NCBI GenBank assembly: GCA_910574455.1
Contig: CAJSYZ010000008.1
Location: 2,358,707-2,422,706, forward strand
Source: Trichaptum fuscoviolaceum
Taxonomy: Eukaryota > Basidiomycota > Agaricomycetes > Hymenochaetales > Trichaptaceae
Direction: 5' to 3'
DNA length: 64,000 nt
Shown: in pieces, positions 60,404 through 64,000 of the stretch
How positions within the stretch are numbered: the first letter of the stretch is position 1
Layout of the letters: the number at the start of each line of letters is the position of its first letter
Position numbers and translations under genes: made by a program
Notes under the pieces: model-generated
The model's database searches: none
Seen by the model: the letters and a program-made list of their open reading frames with translations, nothing else
What the model was told of the DNA's origin: nothing

Positions 60404-60782
60404 GCGCCTTGGACGGGAGGAGGGAGGGGGCTGCTCTGTCGCGAACGTCCTCGCCGTAAAGAAAGCATTTTGAAGCTTTGTTCTACAAGCTGCATTTGGC
60501 GCGCTCCTGCATGACGAAAACTTTCAAGTTATTAGATATATCTTATGAAAGGTTCAGCTTGATACTCACCAAGACAGAGCCTGACTTCGCGCGAAAGACA
60601 GTTGGTCGAAAGAAAGGGAGAGACATGAGGGCACAAAACGGCCTCAAAGCTGTCTTCGAGACGTCTAAACTCGTGGGATACTACTGCACAACGCTATTGC
60701 GCGTCCCGGTCCCCCGACATAGTAACGCTCTGTATAGCGTCCCATTACTTTCTTGACATCTTAGCTCAATATTCCGACCGCA

Positions 60783-61864
60783 ATGTCATCCGATAAACAG
60801 CCGTCGAGCTCGAAGGTAGACAGTGCGCCAGCCATTACAGATGCCGAATTAGAAAAGCTGTTAGCGCGCGAAGCCTCTGCGCTCAACCGCGAACTGGAGG
60901 TTGAGCGCATCCTCAAAGCGTTCAAGCTCAAGTGCGTTCCCCCTTTGCACCAAACTTCCTCAGTGTCAGAATAAGTGATAGATAACTTCCTCCAACCAGT
61001 CCTTACGACGTACTAGACATAGACGAGAAAGCCACAGCAGAAGCTATCAAGAAGAAATACAGACAGCTCTCCCTCTGTGAGCGCCGCCTGCACACTTTTT
61101 ACGCCGAGGATGTACATGCCAATAATTCATGCTGAACACCTTTTTCTTGCTTTCCGAAACAACCTATGTGTATGTGTATAACTGATAGTCATACATCCCG
61201 ACAAGACTCCCCATGCGCGCGCACCAGAGGCATTTGATATCCTTAAGAAGGTTCGTAACGATCCTTTTTACCCCAAATCAAACAAACTCTTTGTGCGGGA
61301 GCGATAGCTGATGATAACCTTGCACCTTCTTTAGGCTGAATCTGAGCTAAGCGACGAGAAACGTCGCGAAGAGATCGACGCTGTTGTAATGCAAGCGCGA
61401 TCGTTAATCTTGAAATCGCACAATCTGTCGCCAACCATAGATGACGACGACCCAAAGGTGAAGGAGCTCGTACCGCCCTTCAGGACACAACTACGCGTGA
61501 AATCGAAGGAATTGATGATAGATGAAGAAGTACGCAGACGGAAGTGAGTCCAATTTCATATTGAAATACCCTGTAAACCTCGTACAATGAATTGACTTCG
61601 CTGAATGACGTAGAGCGATCAAGATGAATCTCGCCAATGAAGGCTTTGAGGCGAGGAAGAAGGAAGAGGAAGCTGAGGCCAAGAAGAGGAAGGTTGAAGA
61701 CGAGAAGGTTTGGGAAGGTGAGTCTGCCATCCTTCTATCCACCCTCGAACTCCGCGCACTGAATGTTCGTAGACACTCGAGAACAACGCGTCGGTAGCTG
61801 GCGCAATTTTGCGAGTGGCAGCAAAAAGAAGAAGCAGAAGACTAAGCATGCTGTCCTTGGATGA
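60783..61864 (+). CDS. DNAJC8/SPF31-like J-domain protein (splicing-associated)
   Basis: Nuclear J-protein of the DNAJC8 family, found with spliceosomes. The ATG at 60783 gives MSSDKQPSSSKVDSAPAITD, then LEKLLAREASALNRELEVER. The J domain is assembled from exons: FKLNPYDVLDIDEKATAEAI and KKKYRQLSL join to FIHPDKTPHARAPEAFDILK, so the HPD motif is intact. A helical tail follows: AESELSDEKRREEIDAVVMQ, DDPKVKELVPPFRTQLRVKS, then KKEEEAEAKKRKVEDEKVWE. The end is REQRVGSWRNFASGSKKKKQ with a stop at 61862-61864, the family's C-terminal 'WR.F' box before a Lys-rich tail. Five short introns, one or more inside the J domain. The start is divergent from COX11. Confidence 0.92.
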
Positions 61865-62070
61865 AGTCGCTCGTACGCATAATTTGCACTCACATTAGAT
61901 GTCTGCAGACTTCTCCGCGATGACTGTTAGGGTTGCCGTATTATCATGATGGATTTGATGTACTCTTTGTACAGATGTATTATACATTTATATATTCATA
62001 GTTGTGATAATTATGGCATAAAATATCCGGACAAGTGTCATTGTGGATAGGGGAAGTTTGGCTGAGGGAA

Positions 62071-63784
62071 TCAATCAGAGAGATCTATCACCACTTCGTC
62101 TGGATCTACGGATATGCGCCTCCTCACTCTTCGCCGCAACGGTATAGCATTGTTCTCTTTATCGCCGTCGTCATCATCCTCAATAGTGATGATTTCTGGA
62201 TGTTCAATGACGATCCCTCGTTGCGACTGAGGTTGAGTAAACATCGGCCTCTTGTTCGGAGGTCGCGGCCTCGAATTTCCGGGGCGAGGCGGGGCTGATT
62301 TCGAGCCAGGGATGAAGGCTGGATTTTGGCTTTGTCTGCTAGATGACGCAGGGGGTTGTGAGGCCGACTGATTCAGAGCAGCTTTTTCGACTTTGTCGAT
62401 CTCGTCCAAAAATGCAGGGTCTAGGTCATCGTCAAAGTCAAATTCATCATCCAGTACCATTGGGATCGGAGTCGGTGTAGTTTTCCCTCGTCTGACGGTC
62501 CCAGACGAGTCAGAGCGAGGAGGAGGAGGGGGTTGGAAGAGTTCTTCATCGACAGATTCCATAGAGGAGTCCTCGAGCACAATAGGCTCGCCCCGTACAG
62601 GTGACATGACCCGCCGAAGTAGTTGTGTTGAGGTCTGCGCAGGTCCTTGACCTTGCCTGTTGGTAGAGGGTCCAGCTGTCGGGGATCGGGCATCAGAAAA
62701 GAATCGCGACGCTACAAGAGTACTCGACGTCGAAGGCAGCGTGGAAGGAGTGGAGGCAGCTGGTTTTTCAACTAGAGTTGGTTCGTCCTCCTCTAAGTCC
62801 ATAAGAATCGACTCTTGTCGTCTTTGACCAGGAGCTACAGGATGGGGAAGTGCAGCAGTAGCTGGTCGGTGATTTAAGGGTACGGGTTGCACGGGAGGGG
62901 CAAGAGGAGGAGGGTTTGGAGGGACTTCATCTTCCTGTCTTTCCCTCGGAGGTTCCGGTTTCCTGCCGGGCAAAAGGTTAATGAAAGTGGGTTAGAAACG
63001 AAGAGTATGATCAACTCACCCTAAGCGTTTACAAAGGCTTCGGACGAAATCTTCATCCCGAAGATTATCTCTATCCTCCGTCCGGTGGCCTTTGAGCTCT
63101 ATTCCTCCAGGCTCAAGAAATATGATGCCTTTGCGGATAAGCACATTCTTGAGTATGATCTGTACACCATCAATTCCGGTTGCATCGAATAGCCGAAATG
63201 AATGTATTCACCTTGTACCCTAGACAAGTTTCCCCGAGCTGAAGTAGAGGCAACGGTTTATACTCAATGGCAGGCAGCGTTACGGTCCCGTCAGAGATCT
63301 CTAGCTTAAGCATAGTTCGTGGATAGTTTGGTATGGCACCCTCATCATTCTCCACACCCTCCTGCTCCGCTAGTCCTGCTAGGTCTTCCCTTTCGATCCT
63401 CGTCTGCCTCACATTCTGCAAGTTAAACGCGCTGTGCCCGATCTCCGTTATTGCAGTCACTTCCACAAGGATGGGCATCCCGCTTATCCGCCGCTTCTCT
63501 ATTGTCCGAGCGTTGGTAGGAAGACCCGTTCCAGTCATCATGGAATCCCGCAGGTCAGACTCGAGCAGTTGGTTCTCGACATGGGTGATAAAGTCCTCCG
63601 TTTGTACAGCCGGATTGAGATCATACTCGTCGCGGATCCATGCACAACAGGCGTCCAGCCATTCCTAACTCAAGTTCAGTCAATTACAACACTTCAAAGG
63701 GGATCGAGCTGCCCCTACTAAGTCTATTTGTGGCTTTGGATACGCGAGCTTGACCCAGTCGACGATTTCTCGTGGAGGTGCCAT
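62071..63784 (-). CDS. RMI1: RMI1, RecQ-mediated genome instability protein 1
   Basis: OB-fold subunit of the Sgs1/BLM-Top3-Rmi1 complex, which dissolves double Holliday junctions. The ATG at 63784 gives MAPPREIVDWVKLAYPKPQI; after an intron EWLDACCAWIRDEYDLNPAV completes the N-terminal helical (DUF1767-like) part. The OB fold follows: SGMPILVEVTAITEIGHSAF, then MLKLEISDGTVTLPAIEYKP, LPLLQLGETCLGYK, and after another intron IILKNVLIRKGIIFLEPGGI and RDNLRDEDFVRSLCKR. The remaining 300 residues (from 62.97 kb) are disordered, Pro-rich and acidic, with SIM-like hydrophobic-acidic patches (PEIITIEDDDDGDKE and DPDEVVIDLSD at the very end). It is longer than yeast Rmi1 because of this tail. Confidence 0.88.
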
Positions 63785-64000
63785 AAAGGAGCTGGTAATC
63801 GCCGAACGAGCTCGGCTGATTTGATTTCAGCGCCAGTCGGCTAAAGGTGTTTGTCGACAAGATGCAGAAAAGAGAGGTGGTTGTTGGTGGCTTAATCCAT
63901 TTGGAATACCTTTTCAGTGGGTGATGAGCGAAGGTAAGTCCGGTCGCCAGTGCCGGGAACAACACCGGCAGGTGGCGCTCTGCCTGAGCCTGAGTGTGCC

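Overview
This is nuclear DNA of a filamentous basidiomycete, probably a wood-decay agaricomycete. The grounds are genes broken by many 50-70 nt GT-AG introns, a polyporopepsin-type secreted aspartic protease, a DyP-type peroxidase, several HSPA12-type Hsp70 paralogues, and fungal-specific proteins such as a CAF120/SKG3-like PH protein. No rRNA, tRNA, CRISPR array or intact transposon was recognised. Exon borders were derived by hand from splice signals, reading phase and family motifs, so gene ends are firmer than individual introns.

Left part (1-20 kb): the 3' end of a class B J-protein (DnaJ/Sis1) converges on an HSPA12-like Hsp70 (A). Then come a metacaspase built partly from micro-exons, an unresolved possible gene, a secreted aspartic protease, a long disordered protein whose start codon is split by an intron, an alpha/beta hydrolase, a DyP peroxidase without a signal peptide, and a DUF4604-like protein.

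Accessory middle (20-41 kb): a gene with SUMO-interaction-like motifs and a split RING, then two copies of the same divergent gene pair. In each pair an HSPA12-like Hsp70 (B at 25.6 kb, C at 31.3 kb) points right, and a membrane-anchored protein of an unrecognised family points left, with about 0.4 kb between start codons. After this lies a gene-poor stretch of about 7.7 kb (33.65-41.33 kb) with a frameshifted fragment that looks like the 5' end of VPS51, coding-like debris, and four diverged tandem repeats of about 0.3 kb.

Right part (41-64 kb): dense conserved genes: sulfite oxidase, PAM18/TIM14, mitochondrial carnitine acetyltransferase, a UPF1-like SF1 helicase whose C-terminal half is strikingly AT-rich, an EFM4-type eEF1A lysine methyltransferase, SGD1/NOM1, a CAF120/SKG3-like protein, COX11, a DNAJC8/SPF31-like J-protein and RMI1.

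The strongest leads are the duplicated Hsp70/membrane-protein pair, the compositional boundary inside the helicase gene, the micro-exons that assemble the metacaspase active site, and the SIM plus split-RING protein.
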